Below are positions 18,150-28,342 of a DNA stretch of 64,000 bases, piece after piece. The notes under the pieces are model-generated. The model was not told where the DNA came from. It made no database searches and saw only the letters and a list, made by a program, of their open reading frames with translations. Every line of letters starts with the position of its first letter. Within the stretch, counting starts at the first letter, position 1. Position numbers and translations under genes: made by a program. Origin of the DNA: Candidatus Nitrospira kreftii (GTDB lineage Bacteria > Nitrospirota > Nitrospiria > Nitrospirales > Nitrospiraceae); NCBI GenBank assembly GCA_014058405.1, contig CP047423.1, positions 1,302,001 through 1,366,000 on the forward strand. The letters are read 5' to 3'.

Positions 18150-19565
18150 ATGAATGCTCAGTCAGTGATCATGATCGCCTACTTTTTCCCTCCTGAGGGA
18201 AACGCCGCCGTCTATCGTCCGATGCGCTTCCTCAAAGAGTTGGTGAAGAGGGGATGGCATGTGACCCTGATCTCTTCCGAACCCTATCGATACGAGCGAT
18301 ACGATCCGTCGCTGTTAGGGCAGCTTCCGCCGACTGTTCGGGTTGTTCGAGCCAAGGGTCGGGATCCCTGGCGTGCATTTCAGAGCAGACGCGGAACGCA
18401 AGCTGCGAAACAGCTATCTGGCTTGTCTGCAGAGGAAGTGCGACAGGCGATAGCCACACATCATTCGCCGTGGCGTTCAAGAATACGTGAGTGGGTCAGG
18501 ATTGCAGAGACCTGGGTGTATCGGCCCGATATGGCAATGCCTTGGATCAAGCCGGCGATTCGGGTGAGCATGGACGCGTGTCAGAGACATCGTCCGAATG
18601 TGATCTGGGCGACGATCGGGCCGCTATCGGCCGGAGTGGTTGCGCATCAAACTTCGGTGGCGACAGGTATTCCGTACGTGTTGGATTTCCGGGATCCGTG
18701 GGGATTGGAATACTACCCACATGAAATGAGGCGCCCAGCCTGGGCGAAGGACCTGGATAATCGGAACATTCGTCGAATCTTTCAGGGCGCACAGGCGGTG
18801 GTATTCATGTTTGAGTCTGTAGCGGAAGCCTATCTCCAAGCATTTCCCGGTGCATTGGAGAGAACGAAGATTCACATCATCCCAAACGGGTTTGAGGGAG
18901 ACGTGGAGCCTTTTGTTCACACTCCGGGAGATCGGTGTGCCATTCTCTATGCGGGCACACTCAGCACCTATCGATATGACACTTTGCTTGAAGGGCTTGT
19001 TCAACTGAAACGTCAAGATCCCTCCCTGGCCGCTCGATTAAAAATGCTGTTTATCGGGGAAGGGCTTCAGCACTTGGCGGAGCGGGTGACGGACCTAGAA
19101 CTTGGGGATATCTTTGAAATAAGGCCTCCTATCCCAAGTGCAGAAGTTCGCTCTCTGCAGCGTGAGGCACATGCTCTATTGGTGTTGGGGAGGATGCCGG
19201 GCAGAACGGCACACGACCTGGTCGCCGGAGCCAAACTATTCGGCTACCTACAAGCGGGACGGCCGATTATCGGTGTTGTGCCTCACGACGAAACACGCCG
19301 GATCCTTGGTCGAGTCGGAAGCCCGTTGATTGCCGATGCCGATAACCCAGCAGAAATAGTCACGGTGCTTAAGAAGATTCTGGATGCGTGGTCGAGCGGA
19401 ACCCTCGAGCAGTTCATCCCGAATCGTGCCGCCTGTGAAGCGTATTCATCCAATCGGCAAATTTCAGACCTTCTTCGTGCGTTACATGGAGCATCTCCCG
19501 GAAAGATACCGACAGAAGATGCGCTCACGGTGTTGACAGACGTGAAACCGGAGGTTGCTCGATGA
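18150..19565 (+). CDS. glycosyltransferase family 4 (group 1)
   Basis: A 471-residue GT-B glycosyltransferase. AYFFPPEGNAAVYRPMRFLKEL-type opening residues, split here as YFFPPEGNAAVYRPMRF, are typical of family 4 members that act in surface-glycan assembly. The donor domain begins near RCAILYAGTLSTYR. GTG 18120 is an in-frame alternative start with no better ribosome-binding site. The stop overlaps the next gene's ATG (ATGA). Confidence 0.82.
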   Translation: MNAQSVIMIAYFFPPEGNAAVYRPMRFLKELVKRGWHVTLISSEPYRYERYDPSLLGQLPPTVRVVRAKGRDPWRAFQSRRGTQAAKQLSGLSAEEVRQAIATHHSPWRSRIREWVRIAETWVYRPDMAMPWIKPAIRVSMDACQRHRPNVIWATIGPLSAGVVAHQTSVATGIPYVLDFRDPWGLEYYPHEMRRPAWAKDLDNRNIRRIFQGAQAVVFMFESVAEAYLQAFPGALERTKIHIIPNGFEGDVEPFVHTPGDRCAILYAGTLSTYRYDTLLEGLVQLKRQDPSLAARLKMLFIGEGLQHLAERVTDLELGDIFEIRPPIPSAEVRSLQREAHALLVLGRMPGRTAHDLVAGAKLFGYLQAGRPIIGVVPHDETRRILGRVGSPLIADADNPAEIVTVLKKILDAWSSGTLEQFIPNRAACEAYSSNRQISDLLRALHGASPGKIPTEDALTVLTDVKPEVAR

Positions 19566-20695
19566 AGATCGTGCATGTGAATGATATTGTCTACGGCTAC
19601 GCAACCGGAGATCCATCAGCGAGAGGAGGTGCCGAGCGGTATGGATGGTATCTCATGCGTGCTTTGGTGGCTGCTGGGTGGACGGTTACCGTCGGTGTTC
19701 GAGTGGCATTGTCTTCAGGAGAGGAACGAATGGTTGACGGTGTGCGGTTTCTCGGTATCGGGAACAAAAAAACTTTCCTCTCGGATTGGTATCGGTTTCT
19801 CAAGAGCGAAAAGCCTGACTGGTGCTTTTGGCAGTGTGCTGATCCTCTCTGGGGGCCGGCTGCGGAAATCGCACGATGGCTTGGAGTGCGAACGGCTTTT
19901 TCGACGATGCACGATGGCAATGTCCAATTGCGGAAAACACTGGCCAGAAGAAAACACTTGCGACTGTTGTATGCATGGGGTCTTCAACGATCGGATGTCA
20001 TTTTTGTTCAACACTACGGCCAACGAGATTGTCTGCCCTCACGCTGGCAGCGGAAGGCTTATCTTCTTCCTGGCATTTCCCCCGTACCTGATACAGTGAC
20101 TCCTCATAGTGAGCGAAATGGAACTGTTGTCTGGATGGCCGTCATCAGACCAGCTAAGCGCCCGGATCTTTTGATCGAAATAGCCAGTCAACTGCCGAGG
20201 ATTCGTTTTATCGTGGGCGGTGCGCCGAGTCTAAATTTGTGGGATCCTGGGAAAATTGAGCACATCTTGACGCGATTACGATCTCTTCCAAACGTCGACT
20301 ACCGAGGCCATGTAGCTCCACAGCAGGCTCTGAAAATTATCGCAGAGGGCAGTCTGTTCCTTTCTACATCTGACGGAGAAGGATTTCCTAGTGTATTTTT
20401 AGAATCCTGGGGAGCTGGAACCCCCGTGGTGAGTATTCAGATCGATCCTGACCACAAGATTCGGGATTGTGGGCTAGGAATGGTGACTGATACAGTTGAG
20501 GGAACGATTGAGGCCGTGCGTTCTTTTATGGCCTCGCCTGAGCAGTGCCAAGATATGGGTGTGAGAGCCAGGCGCCATGTCGAAGAAGTTCATAGTCCGG
20601 TGGCAGCAGTGCGTGCGTTTGAAACTGCTATTGCTGCTATGTCCGGTTTGAGGAGGAAAAGGTGGATGCAAGAGGAGAGCCATTCACACCAGTAA
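19562..20695 (+). CDS. glycosyltransferase family 4 (group 1)
   Basis: A 377-residue GT-B enzyme. The N-terminal glycine-rich loop region is ARGGAERYGWYLMRAL. The C-terminal donor-binding part reads VVWMAVIRPAKRPDLLIE, then FLSTSDGEGFPSVFLESW, which is the family 4 EGFP...E motif. It is translationally coupled to the preceding glycosyltransferase, and the pair probably add successive sugars. Confidence 0.88.
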   Translation: MKIVHVNDIVYGYATGDPSARGGAERYGWYLMRALVAAGWTVTVGVRVALSSGEERMVDGVRFLGIGNKKTFLSDWYRFLKSEKPDWCFWQCADPLWGPAAEIARWLGVRTAFSTMHDGNVQLRKTLARRKHLRLLYAWGLQRSDVIFVQHYGQRDCLPSRWQRKAYLLPGISPVPDTVTPHSERNGTVVWMAVIRPAKRPDLLIEIASQLPRIRFIVGGAPSLNLWDPGKIEHILTRLRSLPNVDYRGHVAPQQALKIIAEGSLFLSTSDGEGFPSVFLESWGAGTPVVSIQIDPDHKIRDCGLGMVTDTVEGTIEAVRSFMASPEQCQDMGVRARRHVEEVHSPVAAVRAFETAIAAMSGLRRKRWMQEESHSHQ

Positions 20696-20865
20696 ATCCT
20701 GAAAAATGTTCCTTTTGGGTCGCTCAAAGTCGCTCGCGCGATGAAGTTCGGGATCGCCTCTCCTGCTAGCATTGTCCTGAAACAGATGCTTAACCTAACC
20801 ATCCGTTTAAACGGGTAGAACACAACTCGTGACGCTATGTCGTAAGTACAATACAGGAGTGTTTA

Positions 20866-21930
20866 TTGGATTTGTTTATGCCAATTAATCTTGAGTCTTT
20901 GGCTAGGCCGGTGGTGAAGGCACTAATAAGTTATCGCTACCATCACCATCACAGGACGGTGGCGAAGAGAATATTGAATGTTCTAGAGAAGGTGAAGGGG
21001 CCCTTGCCGCAGACCGTCGTGAGGCAATGCGATGACTATGCGGGAGATGTTTTCGGGAACCGCCACTTCGCGGTATGGCTTTATGTATATTCTGCTGTAG
21101 CTGGATGCTTTAAGGAGGGGTGGATCCCTGATAACTACTATGGTTCCGTTGTAGTCCCAAAACTTAAGGGTGTTTACGGAAAAGTATCGTGTCTCAAATC
21201 GTTGCACTCTACGATCTTTTCGCATGATAGCTTTCCTGACATCTTGTCGTACGCGAATGGCCTGTTTCTTGACACCCAATATCGGGTACTTCATCCCGAT
21301 TCTATCAAGGACAAGCTTTTCCTCGGTCGCAAAAAAGTCGTGTTTAAACTCGACAGTTCAGAACAAGGGAAGGGAGTTTTCTTTTTCAATCGGGAGTCGT
21401 TTGACCTTGATTTGGTCTATAAGCTTGGTAACGGATTATTCCAGGAATGTATTAAGCAACACGAGGTGTTTCAGGAGTTTGCGAAGGAATCAGTTGCAAC
21501 ACTCAGAATGACCACTGTAATGGCAGATGACGGAACAGCCTCGCTGAGGGCATGTTACTTGAGACTAGGGACTGGCGCTGACACTCACGTTCAGTCCCAA
21601 AGTAGCATGAGAATACCGATAGACATTAAAAGTGGAGCCTTCAGTGAGGTAGGCTTCACTCCAGATTGGTTAGAAGTTGACCATCACCCGACCAGCAAGG
21701 TGAAGTTTCAGGGGAAGGTCGTTCCCCGGTACGATGAGAGTCTTAAGCTGGTGACGAGTCTTCATAGGAGAGTACCCTATGCACGATGTATTGGCTGGGA
21801 CGTTACTCTTAATGATGAAGCGAATGTGAAGATTATGGAATGGAATGCGGAACACAATGGCATTAAGTTTACTGAAGCTACCCAAGGTCCATGTTTTTCT
21901 GATTTAAATTGGGAACGACTTAAGGATTGA
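20866..21930 (+). CDS. sugar-transfer-associated ATP-grasp protein
   Basis: The sequence fits the ATP-grasp family described as sugar-transfer associated. Visible features are the KVVFKLDSSEQGKGV nucleotide-binding strand near residue 158, HEVFQEFAKESVATLRMTT, and the metal site YARCIGWDVTLNDEANVKIMEWN. TTG 20866 is preferred because aggag ends eight bases before it, while ATG 20878 is too far. It is more AT-rich than its neighbours and sits after a 170-base gap, so it may be a later addition. The reaction is unknown; ligation of a carboxylate to an amine or alcohol on the glycan is the family expectation. Confidence 0.8.
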   Translation: MDLFMPINLESLARPVVKALISYRYHHHHRTVAKRILNVLEKVKGPLPQTVVRQCDDYAGDVFGNRHFAVWLYVYSAVAGCFKEGWIPDNYYGSVVVPKLKGVYGKVSCLKSLHSTIFSHDSFPDILSYANGLFLDTQYRVLHPDSIKDKLFLGRKKVVFKLDSSEQGKGVFFFNRESFDLDLVYKLGNGLFQECIKQHEVFQEFAKESVATLRMTTVMADDGTASLRACYLRLGTGADTHVQSQSSMRIPIDIKSGAFSEVGFTPDWLEVDHHPTSKVKFQGKVVPRYDESLKLVTSLHRRVPYARCIGWDVTLNDEANVKIMEWNAEHNGIKFTEATQGPCFSDLNWERLKD

Positions 21931-21987
21931 TTGGCATCGTAGAAAGCCTTTCCGAGCATCGCTATCAGCACCATATTCGTAAGCTCC

Positions 21988-22207
21988 TGTGCCGTTCCCA
22001 ATTCCTGGACACAGTTATATCATATTCAACTCGACCGAGGGATTGCGCTGCTCGGTGATCATCGTTCCTCGGCTCACGGTGTGCGTCATCTTGTGAGGGC
22101 CACCCAACAAGAGGCTCCAACCCTCGACTCACCTGGGTTGGTGAACGGGACCCATTCTGCTCCACGAGTCACGGCTCATCATAGAGACGCAGCCAGTCAC
22201 GGAAGGG
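21988..22207 (-). mobile_element. decayed 3' end of an IS-C-like IS3-family element
   Basis: Reading the minus strand, SRSPTQVSRGLEPL resembles the transposase end RSPTQVRRDLLAP of the IS-C copies at 28274 and 37386. The tail tgtgccgttcccaattcctgg matches the IS-C terminus with changes. Only the last part of the transposase and one terminus survive, and it ends abruptly in another IS remnant. Confidence 0.6.
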
Positions 22208-22323
22208 AGAGGTGGCTCCACTTCTGCGGTGTGCGTCTGCGCAGCCCACTGCTGCATACGCGCACACGGCAGGACGCCACTTATGAGCGGACAGAAACTG
22301 TCCAAACAAGCAGAGCCACCTCT
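22208..22323. repeat. 116-bp palindromic remnant built from two IS-A ends
   Basis: agaggtggctc (22208-22218) and gagccacctct (22313-22323) are perfect inverted repeats, and both match the outer end of IS-A. The interior keeps a second inverted pair, gtgtgcg and cgcacac. The right part, cacttatgagcgg through cagagcca, matches the 3' end of IS-A. It looks like a non-autonomous (MITE-like) deletion derivative or two abutting ends. Confidence 0.5.
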
Positions 22324-22363
22324 TAGGGTACTTTATTGAAGCCGTGTGAACATTACCGAACCC

Positions 22364-23317
22364 CTATTGCAGATTTGTATTAATCTGCCTAAGGCGGCTC
22401 AAAACCTCATCCGCAAGAAGTGTAGAAAATACCTCAGCCCCACTCGCGTTTAAATGAGCTCCATCTTTGTACAGGTCAGTCCGCCCAGCGAAGAGTTCGA
22501 GAGTCCGTTCTGTAAGGTCGAGAAACTCAACTCCTTCGTGGGACTGTTGCAAGCGAGAAAGTTGCTTCGACCAAGCGGCCAAAGCCGCAGGATCTTCCCG
22601 AAGTCGTGGGCTATGGAATAAGATAAGTCGTGTTCCAGTCATCCTGCAATAACGGGCAATTTCCGTCAGATAGCTAAGCTTCAGTTCCCAAAAGGGAACG
22701 GCAAACTCGCTCACAATCTTATGAGCGTCGCCAGGCAGAATTGAACCATTTCCGAGCCCGCCCTGTAGTCCGACGTATCCATCGGATGGATCATCAGACC
22801 CCATAGCCAGAACCTTGGCGATTTGAAGAACTTTTCCGTTGAATCGATAAGAAGATGAAAAGTACTTTAACCACTCATATTTCCCGCGCATCAAGAGTAT
22901 ACTTCGAATGCGTTGACTTTCCCAGAAGTAGCCAGAAAAGATGCTCGTTCTATCAAGTTCTTGTTTGGAATGGGCAAAAGATGTGGGGTCCACATGAAGA
23001 AGAATCGCTTTCGGTGGAGCATGGGATTGCATCCAGATATCAAGTAACATGATCGCATAAAGAAAGTCCTGACCATCGACTCCCGCATTGAATACCGAGG
23101 CGGACAGTTTTTCTTGCAGAATGGCGGGGACTACATGGTGTCTAGCTCTTGATGAACCCAGTACAAGCACATCGGAATTCTGCCGAAGTGCGCCGTTGAT
23201 GACTCCACCTCTGTCCCCGGAAACCGTGTGCAAATAAAGTCGATTCAACATGAAACCAATGAGCTGATCAAGTCCGATAACTAGGAGAATCACCAACAAA
23301 GATCGCTTCATAGACAT
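22364..23317 (-). CDS. SGNH-hydrolase-like protein, membrane-anchored partner of MBOAT
   Basis: A 317-residue protein with one N-terminal membrane segment (residues 5-25). The SGNH fold is suggested by VLVLGSSRARHH near residue 51 (block I serine) and KDGAHLNASGAEVF near residue 285 (the D-x-x-H pair). Such proteins often pair with MBOAT acyltransferases in alginate-type O-acetylation. The MBOAT gene lies just upstream on the same strand (120-base gap), which supports joint O-acylation of the polymer. It reads opposite to the main operon. Confidence 0.7.
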   Translation of the reverse strand: MSMKRSLLVILLVIGLDQLIGFMLNRLYLHTVSGDRGGVINGALRQNSDVLVLGSSRARHHVVPAILQEKLSASVFNAGVDGQDFLYAIMLLDIWMQSHAPPKAILLHVDPTSFAHSKQELDRTSIFSGYFWESQRIRSILLMRGKYEWLKYFSSSYRFNGKVLQIAKVLAMGSDDPSDGYVGLQGGLGNGSILPGDAHKIVSEFAVPFWELKLSYLTEIARYCRMTGTRLILFHSPRLREDPAALAAWSKQLSRLQQSHEGVEFLDLTERTLELFAGRTDLYKDGAHLNASGAEVFSTLLADEVLSRLRQINTNLQ

Positions 23318-23437
23318 CTCAAGATAAAGAACGATAACCTTTTGCCTGAATCCTTTCCCGTTTCATGCTCCCCATGAGCCGATTGGTGGCTCCATGCTCC
23401 CACCAACTACCCTTCCAGGTTGGAAGCTCTCGCCAAA

Positions 23438-24865
23438 TTAGAACTGGAAGTAAATGAACTGCGACCCACTTTCCATGCCAAAAATGACTATTGCAAAAAA
23501 AAGACCCACTGCATATGCCGTTCTGAAACTCAAGCTAAAAGAACTTGTGTTGTCCCAGTAATCTATTTTTCGATTAACCCAGTCTAGAGCAAGAAGCAGC
23601 CCTGTCACGAACATCGCCTGCGGAAAGTTGGTAGGTGCCCGGAATAACGGCCCATGATCGAGCGCGATCTTTTTAATAATCAGCATTGCAGTTGCTATGT
23701 TCTCGGCTCTGAAGAATACCCAGGCTAATAAGACAAGGTGGAAGGTTAGAATCAGCTTAAAAAATTGGACTAGCGGGTATGACTTGAACTGATGTTTCTC
23801 TGCTGATTGACAACGGGTATCGCAGCCTATTAGGCGATAGGCAATCACGTATAGGCCGTGCAGCCCTCCCCAAATCACGAACGTCCAGCTTGCACCATGC
23901 CAGAATCCGCTCAATAGGAATACAGCCAAGAGGTTGAAAATGTTCTTGGACGGTGAGACTCGATTCCCTCCCATCGGAATGTAAACATAGTCCCTGAACC
24001 ACGTAGAAAGAGATATGTGCCAACGCGACCAAAACTCAGGGATAGACTTTGAGAAATACGGCGTCTCGAAATTTTTCATCAGCTCGATGCCGTAGATGTG
24101 TGAGACGCCCCGTGCGATATCAGAATATCCAGAAAAATCAGAATAGATTTGAAAGGCAAAAAAGTACGTTGCAAACAAGAGGCTTGTGCCGGTGTGAAGA
24201 CTACTTGAGTTATAGACGGTATCAACATATAGCGCTAGGTTATCCGCTACAACCACTTTTTTGAATAATCCCCAAAGTATTAGTGAAAGACCATCTCCAA
24301 AATGCGACCAGTCAAAATGCTTTCGCTCGTGGAACTGATGCAGCATGTTCTGAGGGCGCTCGATGGGCCCTGCAACCAGTTGCGGGAAGTACATGACGTA
24401 GAGGGAATATATCCCGAAGTGCCGCTCAGCGCGCTGCCTACCATGATAGACCTCAAGAACATAACTAAGGCTCTGAAATGTGTGAAAGGAAAGACCAATC
24501 GGCAAGATTATTTGGAGTGATTCAATTGGGTAATTCCAGTTGATCGTTTTGGCTAGAATGGCGATATTTTGATTGAAGAAGTTGAAATACTTAAAGACAA
24601 ATAGTATCCCGCAGACTGAGGCAATACTCATCTGCAGGTATAGTGTTTTCTTATGAGAATCTTCGGTGTTTTCGATCCAAATAGCTGCAAAATAATCAAT
24701 GATGATTGCGGTGAACAGAATTAGAATGTAGATTGGAACAAACGCCATGTAGAAAAAGCAACTCGCTGCCAGCAATAGCAGCCAGCGGAATCGATGTGGC
24801 AAGGCAAAATACATGCCTGTCACGACGACGAAAAACAGGATGAAATCAATTGAATTGAAAAGCAT
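23438..24865 (-). CDS. MBOAT-family O-acyltransferase (AlgI-like)
   Basis: A 475-residue polytopic membrane protein of the MBOAT family, like AlgI and DltB. The PQLVAGPIERP motif is near residue 155. WSRWHISLSTWFRDYVYIP and the catalytic-histidine motif FLLSGFWHGASWTFVIWG follow. It would pass acetyl groups across the inner membrane for attachment to the glycan by a periplasmic SGNH partner, probably its neighbour. An IS-A remnant ends about 15 bases upstream of its start, and no clear ribosome-binding site is visible there. Confidence 0.9.
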   Translation of the reverse strand: MLFNSIDFILFFVVVTGMYFALPHRFRWLLLLAASCFFYMAFVPIYILILFTAIIIDYFAAIWIENTEDSHKKTLYLQMSIASVCGILFVFKYFNFFNQNIAILAKTINWNYPIESLQIILPIGLSFHTFQSLSYVLEVYHGRQRAERHFGIYSLYVMYFPQLVAGPIERPQNMLHQFHERKHFDWSHFGDGLSLILWGLFKKVVVADNLALYVDTVYNSSSLHTGTSLLFATYFFAFQIYSDFSGYSDIARGVSHIYGIELMKNFETPYFSKSIPEFWSRWHISLSTWFRDYVYIPMGGNRVSPSKNIFNLLAVFLLSGFWHGASWTFVIWGGLHGLYVIAYRLIGCDTRCQSAEKHQFKSYPLVQFFKLILTFHLVLLAWVFFRAENIATAMLIIKKIALDHGPLFRAPTNFPQAMFVTGLLLALDWVNRKIDYWDNTSSFSLSFRTAYAVGLFFAIVIFGMESGSQFIYFQF

Positions 24866-24880
24866 ATCTAGGCTAAATCA

Positions 24881-26190
24881 GGTGTGGTGGCTTCGGTTGT
24901 TTGGACGGTGTTTGTCAGTTCATTAAGTGGCACCTGACAGTTTGCGCCTACGCGGCAGTAGGGCATGCAGGCTGATTTTTCCAGCACACGCGATCGGGTG
25001 CGTGTTCGTCAAGCGCGCAATGCGGTGGGATCTGATTGTGGAAGGTCAGATACCATGCCAGCCTCTCTTGGGCCTCGTGAACGGTCTCGTAGGCATAGAG
25101 AGAGGCCTCTTTATATTTGAGACTCCGCCACAGCCGTTCCACAAACACATTGTCCCGCCAGCGCCTGGTCCCATCCATACTAATCTGAATCTCCTAGTTT
25201 TTTGAGAACCTCAGTGAATTGCTGGCTGGTGAACTGGCAGCCTTGATCGGTATCGAAGATCTCTGAAGGACCATGCCGGGTAACAGTCTCCCGGACCCTC
25301 CAGGTCATGCCGCAGCCAGATGCGCCGAACCCCAGCGGGCGAGATAGCCAGTGCCTGCTTGCCCAGTTCGTTCACGATGCGAGTTTTCCCTCAGGCCGGT
25401 TGCGCCAAGGCCAGCTGGACGATCACCTCTTCCACCTCGGGGGTGATCCGATTCTTCAGGAGCGGTTCCTGTCGTGAAATCTCTTGCAGGGTGCTTCACC
25501 GCCGGTCTCGTAGAGCCGGACTGTCAGATTAATTTCTAGCTTATCACAGATACCTCATCCGCAACATGCGATAGATCGCCGTGATGCCCATCCGCCGGAT
25601 CAACGTCGGGACCTGTCGTCTCCCGATGGCGTGGCCAGCCTGCCGTAGCAATCCCGTAGCATGCGAGCGCTACTGCAGATGGAGTTCGTCAATCTGGCGC
25701 ATGCGTGTCAGCGTTGTGTTGGAGACGGGCCTCGGTTAGTAGTACACTGTCGAGCGAGCCAGCTGCAATAGTTGGCATTGTCGCACAACCGGTAACGAGT
25801 GCGTGCGGTCAATCATCGCTTTACCCTCAGCAAGCGCGCCTTCTCAACAACCATGCCCTATCATCAGTTGTCCAATCTTCGCGTGCAGAGTTTTGAGATC
25901 CCGGGCCTCCGACGGCGGTTTCGGCCCGCCAAAACACGTCTGCGGCCTGGGCCAGGAGCTGCTGCTTCCGTTCGGTGATCTGGGTGGGATGTACCCTGAA
26001 CTGCTCGGCCAAGCCGGCGACCGTCTTGTTCCCTTTGACTGTGGCTAAGTCCACTTGGGCGTTAAAAGGTGGCTCCGTGATTCCGCCTCGTCCGTCTCAT
26101 TGCCTCGCTCCTTTCTGTCACCACCTCGTGGTGGTTTTGGTAACGCCAGGCGACCTCTGTCAATACTGTCCGAATTTCCGAAGCCCCCGC
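24881..26190 (-). pseudogene. decayed IS-A element (IS3 family), transposase genes broken
   Basis: A degenerate minus-strand relative of the complete IS-A at 51015. Pieces of the second transposase frame are readable at 24948-25178 (RRWRDNVFVERLWRSLKYKE). Pieces of the first frame are at 25827-26115 (MRRTRRNHG; LAEQFRVHPTQITE). The segment between is full of stops and frameshifts. Both ends are still visible: ggtggcttcgg at the left and ccgaatttccgaagccc at the right. The total length, about 1.3 kb, matches an intact copy, so decay was by point changes rather than deletion. Confidence 0.8.
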
Positions 26191-26350
26191 TTTTCTTGCG
26201 GGCGCCGATTCAGTAGACTCAACATGTCCTTGCCCAAAACTGTGGTTATTGGATAGACTCAAGCTCGTCAAAGATCAGACGATATATTATACGCACCCTT
26301 GACTCACCACTCCAATGGCTGACGATTTCGCAGACAAGTGAAGGAGTGTT

Positions 26351-27961
26351 ATGGCCACAAATCCAGACGACCATTCCGTATTTAGGCCGGAACGCCTCAA
26401 TCCGCTGTCCCTATTCCACCGGCCAACGTATCGAGGTACTGATGGGGTCTGGCGCGATAATCTCAAGACAAGTGCGCAATGCGAACAACAGTTAACCTGG
26501 GACTTAGGTGCCTTGCTTTCCACCATGTCTCTTGGATATGCGCTTGGAAATCGCACGCTTTTTCGAGAATTGAGCCGTCGCCCCTGGTTAGCTGATGAAA
26601 CTCAGACTGGAGACTTTCAAGAACAGCCCATTCCGCCTCATGGGCGCGAGTGGGCATTCCCCGAAAAGATCGCCGAACGTTTGTATGAATTGTTGCAATT
26701 GGAACTTGAGCAAACCTGTCACGGGTATCAGAAGCTGGTGCTGCTTTTATCGGGTGGTCTTGACAGTCGCATTGTAGCAGGAGTGGTGCGACACCTTCTG
26801 GACCAAGGACGGATCAAGGGGCAAGTCACTGCCGTGACCTGGGGCATGTTGAATTCTCGTGATGTGGTGTTAGGCCGCGAGGTCGCAGAGGCCTTGAAAT
26901 TTGATTGGCAACATGTGGAATTGGGTTTCGAACATCTGGAGGAGAATATCGAGCTGTGTCGCCAACAGCTTTGTGCTTCAGTTTCACCGATTCATTTACA
27001 TCGCATGAAATTTATTATGGAAAGCTTTGTTTCCGACACAATGGTGTTGGCCGGGAGTTATGGAGATTCGATTGGACGCGGTGAGTACTCAGGGCGAACG
27101 TTGCTGGAGTTACTCCCATTGCGACCTTTCAATTTTTTGGGATTGATGCGGCCAGAACTTGCTCAACAAGCCAGGACCGAATGTGAGCGTGACCTGGAGT
27201 ACCTACGCCAGCGAGCCGGCAGTCAGCCCGAATATGTCCACTTAGAACATCAGCAGCAAGGCCATTACATGCGTGGTTTGATTGGGCAAGCAATGAGTAT
27301 GATCCATCACCATGCACCTGTCTATCAGGCTTTCACGCATCCCAACGTCTATTCCTACATGTGGTCAGTTCATCCTGCGGCACGAACCGACGATGTCTAT
27401 CGATGCCTGTTGAGAATCCTTGGCCGGAAGGTTGCCTCTATACCGTGGGCTCGAACCAACGTCGCCCTGGATGGCAGCCGAAAGGATTGCCCCACCACGC
27501 TCCCAAACTTCCACGACTATCAGGATTGGACCCGTAGGCTGGTTGAGCGGCAATTGGGATCCTATGGCCGCGAAAGATTTATCACTGAATTCATGATTCT
27601 TGACTTCCTCGATCATAACAAGTTCATGGAGTTTGTGGACCGTCTGATCAATCCTGACATAAGCTTTAAGGCATTGGGGAATGCTCCGATAGGAGTCTTC
27701 CTCTGGTTGGAGAGTCTGCGGCGGGTCGCCACAGACCTACAACCTATCTTGCGCAGGACGGTATCGATTACAGAAGAAAGTAGAAGATCAGCGAAACGGG
27801 TTGCACGGCTAGATCGAACTCGTATCAGAACTTTTGTGAGTTCCTTTCCCAGCATTCGTAATGCGACAAGGAAACTGCGCCGCTACTGGCTGCGAAAAGC
27901 AGCACTGTGGCGATATCCAGTTGAAAGGAAGGAACAATCAGATCGACACGGCAACACATAA
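26351..27961 (+). CDS. asparagine-synthase-related PP-loop protein
   Basis: The C-terminal synthetase half of asparagine synthetase without a glutaminase domain. The PP-loop SGGLDS is intact at residues 134-139. It has 536 residues, and ATG 26351 follows the ribosome-binding site aaggag. The first 90 residues do not begin with a catalytic cysteine, so it would use free ammonia or another nucleophile, or a partner. In surface-glycan clusters such proteins amidate uronic acids or related carboxyls; the role here is inferred from that. It lies between IS remnants on both sides, with no coupled neighbour. Confidence 0.78.
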   Translation: MATNPDDHSVFRPERLNPLSLFHRPTYRGTDGVWRDNLKTSAQCEQQLTWDLGALLSTMSLGYALGNRTLFRELSRRPWLADETQTGDFQEQPIPPHGREWAFPEKIAERLYELLQLELEQTCHGYQKLVLLLSGGLDSRIVAGVVRHLLDQGRIKGQVTAVTWGMLNSRDVVLGREVAEALKFDWQHVELGFEHLEENIELCRQQLCASVSPIHLHRMKFIMESFVSDTMVLAGSYGDSIGRGEYSGRTLLELLPLRPFNFLGLMRPELAQQARTECERDLEYLRQRAGSQPEYVHLEHQQQGHYMRGLIGQAMSMIHHHAPVYQAFTHPNVYSYMWSVHPAARTDDVYRCLLRILGRKVASIPWARTNVALDGSRKDCPTTLPNFHDYQDWTRRLVERQLGSYGRERFITEFMILDFLDHNKFMEFVDRLINPDISFKALGNAPIGVFLWLESLRRVATDLQPILRRTVSITEESRRSAKRVARLDRTRIRTFVSSFPSIRNATRKLRRYWLRKAALWRYPVERKEQSDRHGNT

Positions 27962-28023
27962 ACCTGTACACTCGATCAACCTCGCCGATACTGCCATCGC
28001 GTATAGCGCCTCCCGTAGGAGCC

Positions 28024-28087
28024 TATCCGATATTAGGGCTAGAGGCTCAGAAGCCACCTGTCAGAGTCTCTGAGCCAATGTCGGATA
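28024..28087. repeat. nested inverted repeat (hairpin)
   Basis: tatccga (28024) pairs with tcggata (28081), and inside them ggctcaga (28044) pairs with tctgagcc (28069). The structure follows the asparagine-synthase-related gene and precedes IS-C. There is no T-run after it, so a rho-independent terminator is not clear. The rest of the gap 27962-28273 shows nothing recognisable. Confidence 0.45.
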
Positions 28088-28342
28088 AACTACTAGCTTC
28101 GGAATTGTAGATGCTGGAACTTGATCTAACAGTCATGTAGGGTACTGCCTTTTCAGAGAAGAGTAAGCGCAAGGACGAGGAAATTCAGAATCATAAAAAC
28201 CAAGGTGGATGTGTTGGACAGGCCAAGACACTCGACAATGTCTCCAAAGCGTGTCAATTAATGAGATTGAGTATCCTCCGCCCCACGATTTCCTTGGACA
28301 CACCATTGGGGCATACTGTCCCCATCATTGATGGAGGTGTTC

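Noticed and set aside
20935..20960. Run of CAT/CAC codons giving HHHH near the start of the ATP-grasp protein
   Set aside because: Occurs by chance in a normal coding context and suggests no tag or metal-binding tail.
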